A stretch of DNA of 64,000 nt from Clitoria ternatea (GCA_037962975.1 CM075675.1:101609718-101673717), one strand, 5' to 3'. Shown: positions 1 to 10,847, counted from the first letter of the stretch. Program-made: numbers and translations. Notes: generated by a model from the letters alone, not told the origin.

Positions 1-2607
1 TTGACGGTGAAGAATAGATATCCTCTGCCCAGAATTGATGATCTGATAGATCAATTGAGAGGCGCTGCAGTGTTTTCCAAGATTGATCTATGATCGGGGT
101 ATCATCAGATTCGTGTCAAGTCTGAGGATATTCTAAAGACAGCTTTTAGAACACGATATGGTCATTACGAGTACCTTGTGATGCCTTTCGGAGTGACCAA
201 TGCCCCAGCCGTATTCATGGATTACATGAATCGAGTATTTCATCCCTACTTGGATCAATTTGTCATCATTTTCATTGATGATATTCTGATCTATTCAAAA
301 ACTGCAGAGGAACATAAAAAGTATCTTCGAGTGGTATTGCAGATTTTGAAGGAGAAGCAGTTGTATGCAAAGTTATTAAAATGTGAATTCTGGTTGAAAG
401 AGGTAAAATTCCTAGGCCATGTAATCTCAAACGAAGGAGTATCTGTAGATCCTTCTAAAATAGAAGCTGTGGTAAACTGGGAGAGACCTACTTCAGTCAC
501 TGAGATACAAAGTTTCCTGGGATTAGCTGGTTATTATCGGAGATTCATTGAAGGGTTTTCTCAAATTGCCCTACCAATGACTCGGCTAACCCGGAAGAAT
601 CAACCTTTTTCTTGGACGCCAGAATGTGAGAAAAGTTTCCAAGAACTAAAGTTGAAGCTTACATCTGCTCCAGTCTTAACCTTACCTAATCCACAAGAAA
701 ATTTCGTGGTTTATTATGATGCTTCCAAAATGGGCTTAGGATGTGTTTTGATGCAGCAACAAAAGGTGGTTGCCTATGCTTCCAGACAGTTGAGACCACA
801 TGAGATGAACTATCCTACGCATGATCTAGAATTGGCAGCAGTGGTATTTACTCTGAAAATCTGGAGACACCATTTGTATGGAGTCAGGTTTGAAGTGTTC
901 AGTGACCACAAGAGCTTGAAGTATTTGTTCGATCAAAAAGAATTGAACATGAGGCAGCGAAGGTGGATGGAGTTTCTTAAAGATCATGATTTTGATTTAA
1001 AGTACCATCCAGGAAAAGCAAATGTGGTGGCAGATGCACTAAGCCGAAAGTCCATTCATATGGCATCTTTGATGATAAAAGAAATGGAGATGATAGAACA
1101 GTTTAGAGACATGAACTTGGGTGTAGAGATGAAATCTTCAAGGAATATGACCTTGGGGACTTTGAAAATAACCAATGATTTCCTGAAACTGTTAGGTGAA
1201 AAACAGAAAGAAGATTTGCCATTACAAGAGTTGAGAGAATTACAGGCGAGTGGCAAAGATATGGGACTACAAGAAGGATCAGATGGAATTTGGAGGATCA
1301 GGAATAGAATTTGTGTACCAGATGATGTTGATCTAAGGAGGACGATTCTAGAAGAAGCGCATAAAAGTATGTTGAGCATTCATCCTGGATCAACTAAGAT
1401 GTATCAAGATCTGAGGAAAAGCTTTTGGTGGCCAAGGATGAAGAAAGAGGTAGTTGAATATGTATCTTCATGTCTGGTGTGTCAAAAAGCCAAGGTAGAA
1501 CACCAGAAGCCATCTGGTGAACTGCAACCATTAGATATTCCTGTCTGGAAATGGGATGACATCTCAATGGACTTTGTGTCAAGGTTACCAAGAACACGTT
1601 CAGGGAATGATGCAATCTGGGTAATTGTAGACCGATTGACAAAGTCTGCTCACTTCCTCCCAATGAATATGAAGAACTCTTTACAAAAATTGGCACAATT
1701 ATATGTGAAGGAGATCGTAAGACTACATGGTGTACCATCTAGTATCGTGTCAGATAGAGATCCAAGATTCACTTCCCGATTCTGGGGTAGCTTGCATCAG
1801 GAATTGGGATCAAAGCTTCGATTGAGTTCAGCTTATCATCCCCAAACAGACGGGCAGTCAGAGCGTACCATACAAAGTTTGGAAGACTTACTGCGATCTT
1901 GTGTGATTGAACATGGTGGTAGTTGGGATCAGTTTCTTCCATTGATTGAATTCACATATAATAATAGCTACCACAGCAGTATTGGTATGGCTCCATTCGA
2001 AGCATTGTATGGTAGGAAGTGTCGAACGCCACTTTGTTGGTTAGAAACTGGTGAAAGTTTGACGTTAGGACCTGAAATTGTGCAGCAGACTACTGAACAG
2101 ATAGAAATGATCAGAGAAAAGATGAAGGCGTCTCAAGACAGACAGAAGCAGTATTATGATAAGAGGAGGAAACCACTTGAATTCCAAGTCAGTGAGCATG
2201 TATTTTTGAAGGTTTCACCTCACAAAGGGATTGGTCGAGCCTTGAAGAGTAAGAAGTTGAGTCCGAGGTTCATTGGACCATATGAAATCCTAAAGAGGGT
2301 TGGTACAGTGGCATATCAGATTGCACTTCCTCCTCACCTGGCAAATCTGCACAATGTATTTCATGTATCACAGCTGAGGAAGTACGTACAAGATCCCAAC
2401 CACGTGATTGTTGCTAATGATATTGAAGTTAGAGAAAATCTAACCATCCCCACAGAACCTACACAGATCCTAGAAAGATCAAATAAACGCTTGAGGAACA
2501 GAAATGTACCACTGGTAAAAGTTGCATGGAAACAGGGAAACGAAGTAACTCTGACTTGGGAGCGTGAAGATGCTATGAGGACGCAGTATCCAGAATTGTT
2601 TCACTAA
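1..2607 (+). pseudogene. Tekay/Del-type Ty3-gypsy polyprotein, 3' part (RT, RNase H, integrase, chromodomain)
   Basis: Frame 1 is open from base 1 except for one TGA at 91-93, just after the first RT motif (KIDL). The family has an arginine there, so a CGA-to-TGA transition is likely; the frame is then open from 94 to the stop at 2605-2607. The RT block has MPFGVTNAP (181-207) and the catalytic FIDD (271-282). RNase H follows (YYDAS near 712; ADALSR near 1030). Integrase shows a zinc-binding region ending CLVC (about 1470), then the catalytic aspartates in SMDFV and SDRDPRF and a glutamate in HPQTDGQSERT. A GPY/F-like FIGPYEIL and a C-terminal chromodomain (LTWERED) finish it. RT before integrase with a chromodomain identifies a chromovirus; the LTR style suggests Tekay/Del. 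Gag and protease lie off the left edge. Confidence 0.93.
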
Positions 2608-2648
2608 GGAGTACGTTAAGTTAAATTTTGAGGATGAAATTTTTATTA

Positions 2649-2660
2649 GGGTGGGAGAAA
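2649..2660 (+). promoter_or_regulatory. Polypurine tract of the Tekay-type element
   Basis: The purine-rich run GGGTGGGAGAAA lies directly before the TGTAACATCC start of the LTR. This is where plus-strand DNA synthesis is primed in LTR retrotransposons. Its position between the polyprotein stop (2607) and the LTR is as expected. Confidence 0.8.
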
Positions 2661-2825
2661 TGTAACATCCTACTTTAATAATAATTCAATTATGTAATTT
2701 ATAAAGTATGGAAGGTCTATATATGTGTTAAACAATGAATAGAACGCTTTATAAATGGTCTATTATACTTCAAAAAATTTTATTTTTAGATGAAATTTAG
2801 AAATTTCATAGATTCTCATAGATAC

Positions 2826-2961
2826 GACTCAAATTCCGAGTCAAGTTCTTCAAAGGATTCACTCCAGAGTCAATTATTCCTAAGTGACTCGTTTCCGAGT
2901 CAAACATCCCAGGGAGACTCATTCCTGAGTCAAGCATATTCCAAAGACTCGTTTCCGAGTC
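2826..2961 (+). repeat. 30-bp tandem array of GACTC/GAGTC hairpins
   Basis: Five hairpins start at 2826, 2856, 2886, 2916 and 2946, exactly 30 bp apart. Each pairs GACTC (GATTC in the second) with GAGTC around a 6-7 base loop such as GTTTCC. Because 30 bp is ten codons, the array also reads as a ten-residue repeat containing DSFPSQ in a short open frame (2790-3068). No known protein matches that frame, and I read it as a by-product of the repeat. Confidence 0.85.
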
Positions 2962-3469
2962 AATTAGGATCAGAAGTTGCAATCCTGAACGAAGAAATTC
3001 CTATTGACAACATATATGTCTTGGGTCGGTTTAGAATCAATCTTAGCCGAGTGACAGAAAACGAGTGAGAAATCAAAGTACTTGAGTCGGTTTCAGAGGA
3101 ATTTCGAGCGAGAACTGGTTGAGTCGCTCAAGCAAGTGGGATTCCGCTTGAGCGAGAAGGACCCTTGCTCGTTTGAGCAATCCGATGTCAGAAACCACCC
3201 GATGTCCTCTATCTCACATTGAAATGCTGATGAAAGAAAGAAAGGACCCAGTATGATGCAGACCGGATTGCGTCCGTCCAAGAAAAGAAGATAATAATGA
3301 GTGGAAAGGGTACGGCTTTCCTACAAAGCCAAGTGGAAAGCTTATTAATTGACCACAAGACTGAGTGACGTCTTGTTGGTTGCTGGACGGTGTAGTTTTC
3401 CGAACTGTTGGCTATTGGAAGTTGTTAGTTGCTTACTGAATAGTTGGATGGTATTTGAACTGTTCTTTA

Positions 3470-3700
3470 TTGGTGGAGTAAAACTTAGGCGGAGTCACGT
3501 ACCTTGGCGGAGTAAAACTTAGGCGGAGTCACGTACCTTGACGGAGTAAAGCTTAGGCGGAGTCACGTACCTTGGCGGAGTAATGAGCTTAAACGGGGTC
3601 ACACGTTTTAACAGAGTAATAAGCATAGGCGGAGTCTCATGCCATGACGGAGTAATAGGCATTGACGAGGTCAAATGCCTTGGCGGAGTAACGTGAACGT
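3470..3700 (+). repeat. Tandem array of GGCGGAGT units in the LTR
   Basis: Alternating units of the form GGCGGAGTAAAACTTA and GGCGGAGTCACGTACCTT recur about every 36 bp for roughly six rounds, decaying to the right. The last unit forms a hairpin in which GGCATT pairs with AATGCC (about 3658-3680). Confidence 0.8.
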
Positions 3701-4754
3701 CTTTTTGAGCATGGGCATTTCTTAGGAATTACTTATACACTAAGATGTATCAACACCGCCCTTCATAATCAACACCGCCCTCACACCCTACACCGCCCCA
3801 TATACTCAATGCCGCCCTCTTCAAAATCTCCAACAACGAACACCTTTTAACTCCACTCAGACCACTTCTGATCCGTTCTGATCACCAAAGTTAGGACGAC
3901 GTCAAGACTTCAAAGAAGAAGATCGGATGCCAACTAATGACACATCACATCGGATGACCGATGTAGGGAGGACAGCTTATGTGAAGCAGACTGGATCAAC
4001 GTTTTACTGAATGAGCTATGGGACAGCTGACTTCGGCTCAGGTAAGACCGGATGAATTTAGTTCAGATCAGATTATCATTAATGAACACCGGTTGGCTTC
4101 AAGGAAGGTTAACTCAGCTTTCCTTAGAACGGATGTCCACATCGGATGACTTTGGACCGATGTACAAGACCGGGTGAAATCCGCCCAAAGAAGAAATTGA
4201 GGGACTGCTAAGTTCTCCTCAACCGGACTTGGAAGTGGTAGTCCAGTCGGTTTTAAAGTGCAGAAGTAACTTTTGACCTTTTTCTTGTCTTTTAGGCATT
4301 TTTTTAATGCATTTGAACCCACTAATTGCTCTAGTACATAGGACGGCCAGAAATGGACAATGTTACAGCTCATTTCTTATCTGAACTTCCATTATTTCCA
4401 CAATCAAACACACCTAACAGCCCACTAAATTGCAATCACGGGAAAGCTTGTCTCCCCACTTGCCTTTGCATTATTAAACTAACACACCTCTTCCGAATAC
4501 CCTTAGAACAAGGAAATTATTGAACCTTTTATCTCTCAATTCTTCTTCTCTATCAAAGCAACTTCGGAGTTGAAACTAAGACAGCAAGGAGGCCTTTTTC
4601 AATCAGCCTAATATCTTCAGACAAGTAAGAGGGGAGAGGGTTGTGAATAACTATGAAATGGGTAGAGTTGTATGCTGTTCTAGGATTCCAGTCTTAATTT
4701 TGCATCTTGTGGCTCAATTTTGAAACTGAAAACGTATGAATTTGCCTTTGACTT

Positions 4755-5400
4755 CTTCATGAAAATTGTAGATCTTTATGTTATCTAAATTATGAGACCT
4801 GATTCAATTAATTTGAGTATGTGTAGCAAAAGTTATAGCCAAAATACTACTGCCTGTCCGAGTGAAAGATTGTTTCATGTTTAGTGCATATTTTGATATG
4901 CTGGGAATTATACATGCATAATCAGCCTTGGATGTCTTCATAAAAGTTGTAGATAATTAAGTTGTGGATTATTAGAAAGTGGTTTCACATCAAAATAATT
5001 TTTGTAACTCAAGTTATGCTCAAATTACTGAAGTATGTGCAAGCTGAAATTCTGAAATTTTGAAATTTTGAAATCCGAATCTTGTTTTTAAAACTGGGAA
5101 GTTTGTGGCGAGAATTAGGGGTTGGTGTATTCATGGAAATTGTAGATATGTATGTTAAGAATAATTTAGAATTGATTTCATGTCAAAATCATGTTTGTAA
5201 CTCCAGATACGTTCTAAATACTAATCTGTGTATGTTTTGGAAAACTTATCTTGAGGCAGTATGGTATTTTATGAATAAGTGGTATTTCTGATTGGAATCC
5301 GAAACTGTGTTCTTCATAAAAGTTGTAGATAATTGTATTATTGAGCTATAGAAAGTGGAATCATCTAAAAAGGAGTTGATTTGCCCATGTTATGACTGTT
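4755..5400 (+). repeat. Four degenerate copies of a ~185-bp repeat in the LTR
   Basis: The phrase CTTCATGAAAATTGTAGAT or close variants (CTTCATAAAAGTTGTAGAT) starts at about 4755, 4936, 5129 and 5312. Similar text follows each time (about 181, 193 and 183 bp apart). The copies are well diverged, so the amplification is old relative to the element's insertion. Confidence 0.7.
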
Positions 5401-5781
5401 TTGCTAATGTATGTTGCTGTTGGGGATGCTGAAAGTCACTTAAAATGGCTATTTTGAAAGAAAATGATATTTTCTCTATGGATAGAAATTATTTATTAAA
5501 TTATTGAGTGATTATGAATTATTATAAATGTTGTTGAGTATTACACAGTCTGTATATTGTGATGGTGAATAATTAAGAATGACATAATTAATATATATGT
5601 ACATGAATGCCTTGTGGTTACTGACATATGTGGTTGAAACAGTAAATCCATGATTTTGTGAATTATTATGTGTATTGTGTCCCTTGAGGACTTGTATTAT
5701 CCAAGAGGTTTTGGAAACGTGAATATCATGGTATGTTAAAAGAATTAAAGGCATTCATGCATCATAAGCATTCGGACGCAC

Positions 5782-5956
5782 CATGGAATTTAGGGGTTCC
5801 ATGATTGCCTACCCTGGTGGGGGGTTACTCTATGATGAGTTAAGCCCTATTCTGTTGTGTGCCATGAAGTGTAGGGATTCATGGTTTATGCAAAAGTCCT
5901 ACTTTTGATATTGTGTACTTCGGTACTTAAGCGCCATGAAGTATAGGGATTCATGG
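5782..5956 (+). repeat. Three CATGAA/TTCATG hairpins plus a TTCG-loop hairpin
   Basis: Hairpins at 5782-5803 (CATGGAA with TTCCATG), 5862-5884 and 5934-5956 (CCATGAA with TTCATGG) share a loop ending TAGGG or TAGGGA. A small hairpin GTAC-TTCG-GTAC lies at 5915-5926. The first stem differs from the other two by a matched change on both arms. Confidence 0.75.
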
Positions 5957-6906
5957 TATATGCTAAAGTCCTATTTGTGTCTCTATAAGACTTTTACTGC
6001 AGTATTCCCATCAAAACCAAATGGATCCAGCATGACATCATTTGACTAATTGAAGAATTATTAAATGGACTTGTTTGGCATATTCATCATACCATTATGA
6101 GTTGTTGATTGTGTCTGTGCAATTTTATCTATTTTATATTTATTCTATATTTTGTCTCACTCTTACATTAATTTTTACAGTGAATGACACGCAGAATGGA
6201 GAGTGATGCCATGATGGATGCCTATTTGAATTATTATCTGAACTTTAATTTTATGGGTTGTAATAAGTATAACATGTCATGTACCATTATTTTCTAAATC
6301 GTTTTCGCTACTTAAGTATTTTCTTGAATTTAATTATTCACGACTAGCATGCATGATAATTTTTCCGCTGTTATCAACTGTTACATAAACTCTGAATTAA
6401 ATTGATGAATTTTAAATGATCTTTCTAAAAAGCGAAAAATTTACTCGAAAATTTTAATTAACGTTTCGGTGCGTCACAAAGCCCAGATGTGTGATGATTA
6501 TTATTATGTGGTGTATGATTTTCCGTCCATATGATGTATGATGCATGATGAGGTTGAGTGAAATATGCTGTGAGACAGCAACTAAATCCTTGTTGTGGTT
6601 TATGTGAAATGCATGAGATGCATGATGTTTATATTATGAATGCCGAGTGCAATTACGTGTTAATTATGTTGATTTCCTAGTGGAATTCTATATGAAATGG
6701 CATGAGAAGCTTAGAAATGTTAATACCGAGTGAATCTCATGAATTAGCATATGATGCTTGCTTTAAATGATATTCCGAGTGAATGGCATTGTGGTTGCCA
6801 AGTGCATGAGATATGGGTTGGTTATGTTAATTTCCGTTGGGATTTTATATGGAAAAGCATGAAATTGCCGAGTGCATGTAATTGTCGTGTGCATGTGTTG
6901 TGATAT

Positions 6907-7293
6907 TGCATTGGATGCATGTGATTGATATTAAATGCCGAGTGCATAGGCGTTGGACGCCTGATGAATAAGACCGTATGCATCTGATTCGTCACTGGAA
7001 ATGCTTGGAGCATATAGCGTTGGACGCTTAATACCGATCGACAATCAGATAAATACGTGTTGAAATATATTGAAAGACCTCAGGTTGGACTTGAGGCAGT
7101 GCCGAGTGCACTAAGCGTTGGACGCTTAAAGACCTTGGGTTGGACCTAAGGCAAAGCTTACCGAGTTGGACTCGGGGCTGCCCGTAACACTCCCGTTGTC
7201 GCTTGGAGCGATTATGTTACATGTGAGGGCAAACGGTTTGGTACCTGTAAAACGGCCGAATCAGCTTGGAGCTGAGTGAAAGGCTTGGAGCCT
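6907..7293 (+). repeat. Array of 11 hairpins with constant TTGGA loop and covarying stems
   Basis: Hairpins at 6907-6919, 6948-6962, 7001-7013, 7016-7028, 7078-7096, 7112-7128, 7133-7151, 7161-7175, 7199-7211, 7261-7275 and 7281-7293 all have the pentaloop TTGGA. Stems are 4-7 bp and differ: TGCA/TGCA, AGGCG/CGCCT, ATGC/GCAT, AGCG/CGCT, CCTCAGG/CTTGAGG, TAAGCG/CGCTTA, CCTTGGG/CCTAAGG, CCGAG/CTCGG, TCGC/GCGA, TCAGC/GCTGA and AGGC/GCCT. The two long stems use one G-T pair each. The function is unknown. Confidence 0.9.
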
Positions 7294-8105
7294 ATGTTGC
7301 AACAATAAAAATTGGTAACCGGATCCGGGTGAATTGATGTGTGCACACTTATAATTGTCATTGAGCTCAATGTGAATTGTTGAATATGTGAATATGGAAA
7401 TGATTAGGATGAATCCGATTGGATTAATGCATGTATACTGATATATTTGCCGAGTGCAATATGCTGTTATGGGTGTGATACATACTGTGATGAATGATAT
7501 GAATTATATGGCCACGTGTGAATTTAATATTTCGATTGGATGATTGAATATATATATGTTGATGCTGTCGCTGAGTGCAAAGTGAGCCTGTGGCTGTGAT
7601 TATATGTGATTGTAAATAATGTAAGTTTTATAGCCGAGTGGATTGGCTGGAATGAATTCCGATCGGATGATGATGTGTGAGTATCCATATTTAAATGGCA
7701 GTGTGTGTTATGGTTGATTGAAATATGAAATTTGTATAATTGAGGATTGTGTTATAATCCGAGTCAATAACTGTCATTTAATATGTAAAAGCTCACCCCT
7801 ACACCATTTTTCAGTATGTGTAGGTCGGTCTCGAAATGATGAGGATGGCCTTAACCCGAGTGATGGGTATTTGTACTGTTGTAGTGTACAGAGTATACTG
7901 TACCGATTGTATATAGTTATATTAAAGCCTTGGCCGGCTCTCTTGTAATCCATTGTTTAACGTGGTTATATATATATATATGGGTCGGTGGATTGGAGTT
8001 AAGAATATGGATACACATATATGTATATAAATATTTTATGTTGATTTGATGTTTCTTACCGACTGGAATGTGTTATTGAGTGGACAATGTTAAGGTTAAG
8101 ATTTG

Positions 8106-8720
8106 ATCGTTGTTGGGCGAGCCATGTCCGAGTGAGGCTTGTTGTGTGGCCTTTTTCCCGAGTGGAAATCTGAGTGAAAGTCTTCCGAGGGAAGAAGGAT
8201 TGTGATGGCCCTGATTTAAAGTGTGTTAGGAAGTTCTATTCCGAGTGAATAAGGTGATATAAATCCCGAGAGGATAAGGTTTAAATAAGTCCGAGTGGCT
8301 AAGTATGAAATAAGTCCGAGTAAGACTTAATGTTGTGATTTCTCCAAGTGAAGAGAAGTTAATGTATTACTGAGTGGTGAATGGTCAAGATGTGACCGAG
8401 TGATTTATGACCGAGAGGAAGGTTAAGTGATCTCCGAGTGTGAAGGATTAAGTTATGCCGAGTGCTGAGTGGGTAATGTACCTCTGAGTGAATTATGGTT
8501 GAAATATACCGAGTGGTATTGGACTGGGGAATAATCCGTGTAGGGAAAGCTTATGGACTCCGAGTGTAGTATCCGAGGGAATCATTTCCCGAGCGAAATA
8601 TGCCCGTGGGTTTTATAATTGTAATTTGGCTAAGTAAGAATCTACCGGGTGAATGATGTATGTGGGGACAGCTCCCGAGTGGATGTGGTCCCGAAGCCGA
8701 GTGATGAAAATACTGAGTGG
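8106..8720 (+). repeat. CCGAGTG repeat field with covarying-stem hairpins
   Basis: CCGAGTG or a close variant recurs about every 20-35 bp. Many copies form hairpins whose loop is CGAGT: 8154-8168 (TTTCC/GGAAA), 8237-8251 (TATTC/GAATA), 8263-8275 (ATCC/GGAT, loop CGAGA), 8311-8329 (TAAGTC/GACTTA) and 8506-8519 (ATACC/GGTAT). The same class is sprinkled upstream at 6772-6784 (ATTC/GAAT), 6935-6947 (ATGC/GCAT), 7098-7112 (AGTGC/GCACT) and 7447-7459 (TTGC/GCAA). Some copies (near 8370-8500) pair poorly. Confidence 0.75.
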
Positions 8721-8959
8721 AGGTGTTCACTTCAGCGAACAAGGTATTCGCTCCGGCGAGTGTGAAAGGATGAAAGCTTTTGGGTTGACTTCGCTCAAGC
8801 GAATGGTGTTTCGCCCGAGCGAGTTGGGCTGTCTCGCTCAAGCGGAGTTGGATCTCGCTTGAGCGAGTGAACATTTTGTGAGGACCCGCTGAAGCTTGTT
8901 ATTCCGATGTCGGTTTTGCTTCCTTCCTTTATGCTGTTTCATTTTACCCAGCTGCTTGG

Positions 8960-9471
8960 TTTATTTTTGGGAAAAATTTTCCCTTATGTCAGATTTATTT
9001 TTAATTATGTAAGGATGTTTCAAGACTCAAGGCTAGCCTGCAACACTACCGCTGTCGCTGAGAGTGATTGTGTTGCAAGAGTAGGCAAGTGGTTTGGTAC
9101 CTATAAAACAACCAAATCAGTTGGGAGCTGAGATATAATGTTATATGCAAATGTGTTAGTTGGATCCACATGTATTATATTATAACTGTGGGGAAGCCAC
9201 TATGACATTGATAAGTTGTGGGAAAGTTATTGATGTGCACTGAAAGTTGTAGGGCAACCATTGTGATAATAATAAGTTGTGAGATAGTCATTGATGATGT
9301 TTGATATTATGTTGATGGTAATTGTGGTGATATAATTATGTATTCATGAGTTGTATTAAATAAAATGATGATGTGATGATGAATACAATGTATCATGAGT
9401 CATATGAATGTTATGATGAACTGGATTGGTTAAATGTGTTGAGTCATGACAATTCAAGTTCTGTATTTGTC

Positions 9472-9530
<59 letters not shown>

Positions 9531-9700
9531 GCTCACCCTTACATCAATTTTTATCATGAAGTGGATTTAGATCACAAAGGGGGATGGTGAACGTTTGAGA
9601 AGCTTGGTGGTGGATGAATCCTAGTGTGGATTCACATGTGTGTGTATATATTGGTGTCATAGGTTTTAATAAGTGAGAATTAGCTTGTGTTAAAATTTAG
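8960..9700 (+). repeat. LTR remnant B, diverged second copy of remnant A
   Basis: AACACTACCGCTGTCGCTGA and GGTTTGGTACCTATAAAAC (9040-9110) match AACACTCCCGTTGTCGCTTG and GGTTTGGTACCTGTAAAAC at 7188-7250. A CTCACCCTTACATC block at 9531 matches the one at 7791. The order is the same, but the interval is shorter (about 490 bp against 600). The (AT)n tract 9474-9530 lies just before the CTCACC block. Confidence 0.55.
9474..9530. repeat. (AT)n microsatellite
   Basis: Nearly uninterrupted AT dinucleotides with one C interruption near 9518. Likely length-polymorphic. Confidence 0.95.
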
Positions 9701-9779
9701 TGACACTTAGATGCCAAACAAGTAAAATATGATGCAAAGAAGTTGGTTTAAGTGCTAAAATCCTAGTGAGAATTAGCTT

Positions 9780-10180
9780 ACGTTAATGTATAATTAGTGT
9801 ATCGGTTAATTTTATATCCGGCTATACAAACAAGCGATATAAAAATATTTTTTATACCGATTATAAAAGTAACTGACACAAAAAATAATTTGTCTACATC
9901 AATTATAAAAAACTAATATAAAAATATTTTTTACACAAGTTATAAAGATAATTGATATGAAAAATATATTTTATATTGGTTATAAAAATAATCATTGTGA
10001 AAAATATTTTTGTATATTGATTATAAAAAATTGGTAAAAGTACTTTTTACACTGATTTTAAAAATATATTTTACACTAGCTATAAAATAATTGATACAAA
10101 AAATTCATTTTACAATGGTTATAAAAATAATTGATATAAAGAAATTTTTTTACAATGATTATAATTATAACGGGTATAAA
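9780..10180. repeat. Array of ~40-bp AT-rich units (TTATAAAA-AT-GATA-type)
   Basis: About ten diverged units of the form ATTTTTTACAC-GATTATAAAAATAA-TGATA-AAAA follow one another. Such arrays are often found near the ends of CACTA-type and other DNA transposons, but I found no terminal motif or target duplication, so the parent element is unknown. The following 10,180-10,847 is AT-rich with no feature I can support. Confidence 0.5.
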
Positions 10181-10847
10181 AATATATTTTTTCACCTAAA
10201 ACGACATCGGCATAAATTTTTGCTTTTACCGGCCGGTACTTTTCAAACTCAAAAGGGGCACAAATATTCATAATTTTTTATGAATTTTGTTTCACACAAA
10301 ATACCATTTTGTCTAAATTATTTTATAAATAAAATTGAAGGAGAGTAGTTAATATTTTGTAACTAAAATAATACAAATAAAATTCAAGTAACGATAAAGA
10401 GAGAGAAAATATTTTTTCAAATTCAATTAATATCAAAATATAAATAATGTAATTAATTCATAATTGTATTTATCTATATTATAAACATTTGAGATGCATG
10501 TAAGAAGTTATAATTTTTAACATGTGTCAACTTCTCTGAATACGCTGTTTATTTCACTTTTTAAATCTAACAGTTCCATATCAAATAATTAATAGATTTT
10601 GTTAATTATATTTGATTAGTTTGATAAAAGAATAAGCACTGTAGATAGCAAAACTTGCCAACATTATTTGTACCACCATATAAAAGACTAACTAATAAAC
10701 CTCTTATACTTTCTCTTTTCATTTCATAGAGGTCGACTTCTCATTTCCATCTTATTTGGTTATTAGTTTCTATTTTGAAAATTTTTTAATTGTATTTTTT
10801 TACCATAACTTAATGCCTACTTCTTAAAAAACATTTTTTTATGGTTG

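Larger units (their letters stand above)
2661..6478 (+). repeat. 3' LTR of the Tekay-type element (about 3.8 kb)
   Basis: It starts TGTAACATCC right after the polypurine tract. I place the end at GCGTCACA (6471-6478), giving TG...CA ends; the start and end are partly inverted copies (TGTAACATCC against GCGTCACA). A conserved block CTCACTCTTACA...TTTTTACAG lies at 6158-6180; related blocks occur near 7791, 9531 and 32970 in the other LTRs of this window. The 5' LTR is outside the window, so the end and the TSD (candidate AAGCC, 6479-6483) cannot be confirmed. The LTR contains several internal arrays, listed separately. Confidence 0.7.
6479..8900 (+). repeat. LTR remnant A, related to chromovirus LTRs (outer, older insertion)
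   Basis: Non-coding and rich in short repeats. It has a conserved block CTCACCCCTACACC...TTTTTCAG at 7791-7814, which also occurs in the other large LTRs of the window. A GC-rich palindromic stretch based on CTCAAGCG and CGCTTGAGCGAG at 8750-8870 resembles 3120-3175 in the Tekay LTR. It starts exactly where the Tekay LTR ends, so that element probably inserted into it. I see no gene here; short open frames have no recognisable product. The boundaries are not defined. Confidence 0.55.

Noticed and set aside
2790..3068. Open frame of 92 codons with Ser/Gln/Asp repeats
   Set aside because: It is produced by the 30-bp hairpin array inside an LTR; no family match and no sign of translation.
3470..3700. 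Possible CRISPR array
   Set aside because: Units touch without unique spacers, decay gradually, and lie in a plant retroelement LTR.
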